A stretch of 43,949 nucleotides of DNA from Ruegeria sp. HKCCD8929 (GTDB lineage Bacteria; Pseudomonadota; Alphaproteobacteria; Rhodobacterales; Rhodobacteraceae): assembly GCF_013031405.1 (NCBI RefSeq), contig NZ_WPZY01000027.1, positions 1 through 43,949 on the forward strand. Direction: 5' to 3'. Position 1 is the first letter of the stretch. Each line of letters opens with the position of its first letter. Made by a program: the position numbers and the translations under genes. The notes below the pieces were generated by a model. The model made no database searches, was not told the origin of the DNA, and saw only the letters and a list, made by a program, of their open reading frames with translations. Shown here piece after piece: positions 43,439 through 43,949 of this stretch.

Positions 43439-43949
43439 TTCATGAACTCGACTGGCATGAGCGAGTTGCCCCTCGAGTTCTCTGAACGTAGGTCGTCGAA
43501 GCTAGCTTTCTTACGCGATGAAAGTTCACACTTGGCAAACTGTGTGAAGCGAGAAGCACGCAATCGCGAAGATGAGTAGCCAAGCAGTACTCTTTGGCAC
43601 CCAAGCGACACCCACAACGTCTCAGCAAAAAATGGATTGGATCAAGGGCGCCGCAATATTACTCTTATTTTCAATGATTTAATGGTGCCCCGGGGGCTCT
43701 CTTTCTTTCATAGAAAGATCAATCGGTTACCATGCACGCCCACTTGAGAGCAACAATTGAGCAACAATGCGTAATCTCAAAGGCACACAGAGACTTTCTC
43801 TGTGTGCTATTTTGGACCGTAGGAGCCTGATCTGCAAGCTCGCTTTATTTGTGGGCAAAGAATAACCCCATTGGAGACTTCTTTAGTTCCTGTTTGACCT
43901 TCCCCCCGATTTTCGGGCCATTGCGAACTGGAATTTTCCACCTTTGAAT
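43439..43949. other. Gene-poor accessory DNA at the right edge
   Basis: 511 bp with no gene. AT-richer than the core. It contains the tandem GAGCAACAAT near 43747-43768 and the strong hairpin at 43783-43813. I see no integrase or att repeat. The next gene presumably lies beyond the window. Confidence 0.4.
43783..43813 (+). terminator. Strong hairpin with T-rich tail
   Basis: A perfect 11-bp stem (GCACACAGAGA / TCTCTGTGTGC) with a 3-nt CTT loop is followed by TATTTT. It fits a Rho-independent terminator, either for the GIY-YIG gene 345 bp upstream or for an undetected RNA. Confidence 0.65.

Noticed and set aside
43683..43697. TGGTGCCCCGGGG resembling a minus-strand tRNA 3' end with CCA
   Set aside because: No partner acceptor strand ~75 nt away and no T-loop sequence; not a tRNA.
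1..43949. CRISPR array or cas genes
   Set aside because: No regularly spaced direct repeats and no Cas-like proteins were found in any part of the window.

Overview
The window looks like a chromosomal segment of a marine Roseobacter-group alphaproteobacterium (Rhodobacteraceae). The genes at 9.1-13.6 kb and 29.8-42.7 kb are GC-rich, use GTG starts freely, and encode proteins typical of that group: rpmH/rnpA, aerobic hemF, clpS, modABC, a SPOR-tailed D-Ala-D-Ala carboxypeptidase and an Fe(III)-type ABC importer. The genus cannot be fixed from the sequence alone.

Layout. (1) 1-9.0 kb is a patchy, visibly AT-richer accessory region. It holds a GlcG/HbpS-like fragment, a secreted ankyrin-repeat protein, a decayed or uncertain ORF, a minus-strand DUF262 + HEPN two-gene module (candidate anti-phage or toxin module), a frameshifted IS110-family transposase with a structured downstream flank, and a translationally coupled pair of genes (6503-8538) that I cannot assign to any family. 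It ends next to tRNA-Arg(ACG). (2) 9.2-13.6 kb is housekeeping: a sensor histidine kinase, a FAD/NAD disulfide-oxidoreductase-like protein with a TVP38-type membrane protein, then rpmH-rnpA. (3) 14.0-29.5 kb is a compact, all-plus-strand catabolic cluster inserted where yidD/yidC commonly follow rnpA. It encodes a Gfo/Idh/MocA oxidoreductase, a CoA-transferase, an enoyl-CoA hydratase/isomerase, an aldehyde dehydrogenase, a complete carbohydrate ABC importer, two different GMC flavoenzymes, an SDR, a Dabb protein, a DUF993 (DapA-like) protein and a LacI regulator. Two LacI-type operators 21 bp apart precede the first gene. (4) 29.8-32.4 kb is modABC. (5) 32.5-38.1 kb holds hemF, an SDR lacking the catalytic Lys, rsmC-like, clpS, a HAD phosphatase and the carboxypeptidase. 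(6) 38.4-42.7 kb is an Fe(III)-type ABC operon with a fused permease. (7) 42.7-43.9 kb is accessory again: a truncated GHKL ATPase, a small GIY-YIG protein and gene-poor DNA with a strong terminator-like hairpin.

How the genes work together (inference). The 14-29.5 kb cluster should import a sugar, polyol or glycoside, oxidise it with several redox enzymes without any visible kinase, cleave or rearrange it with the DapA-like protein, and pass short acids to CoA esters through the CoA-transferase and hydratase. The LacI protein probably represses the set. I do not recognise this gene combination as an established pathway, and it is one of the two strongest candidates for something new. The other is the uncharacterised gene pair at 6503-8538, which shares an accessory region with the DUF262-HEPN module.
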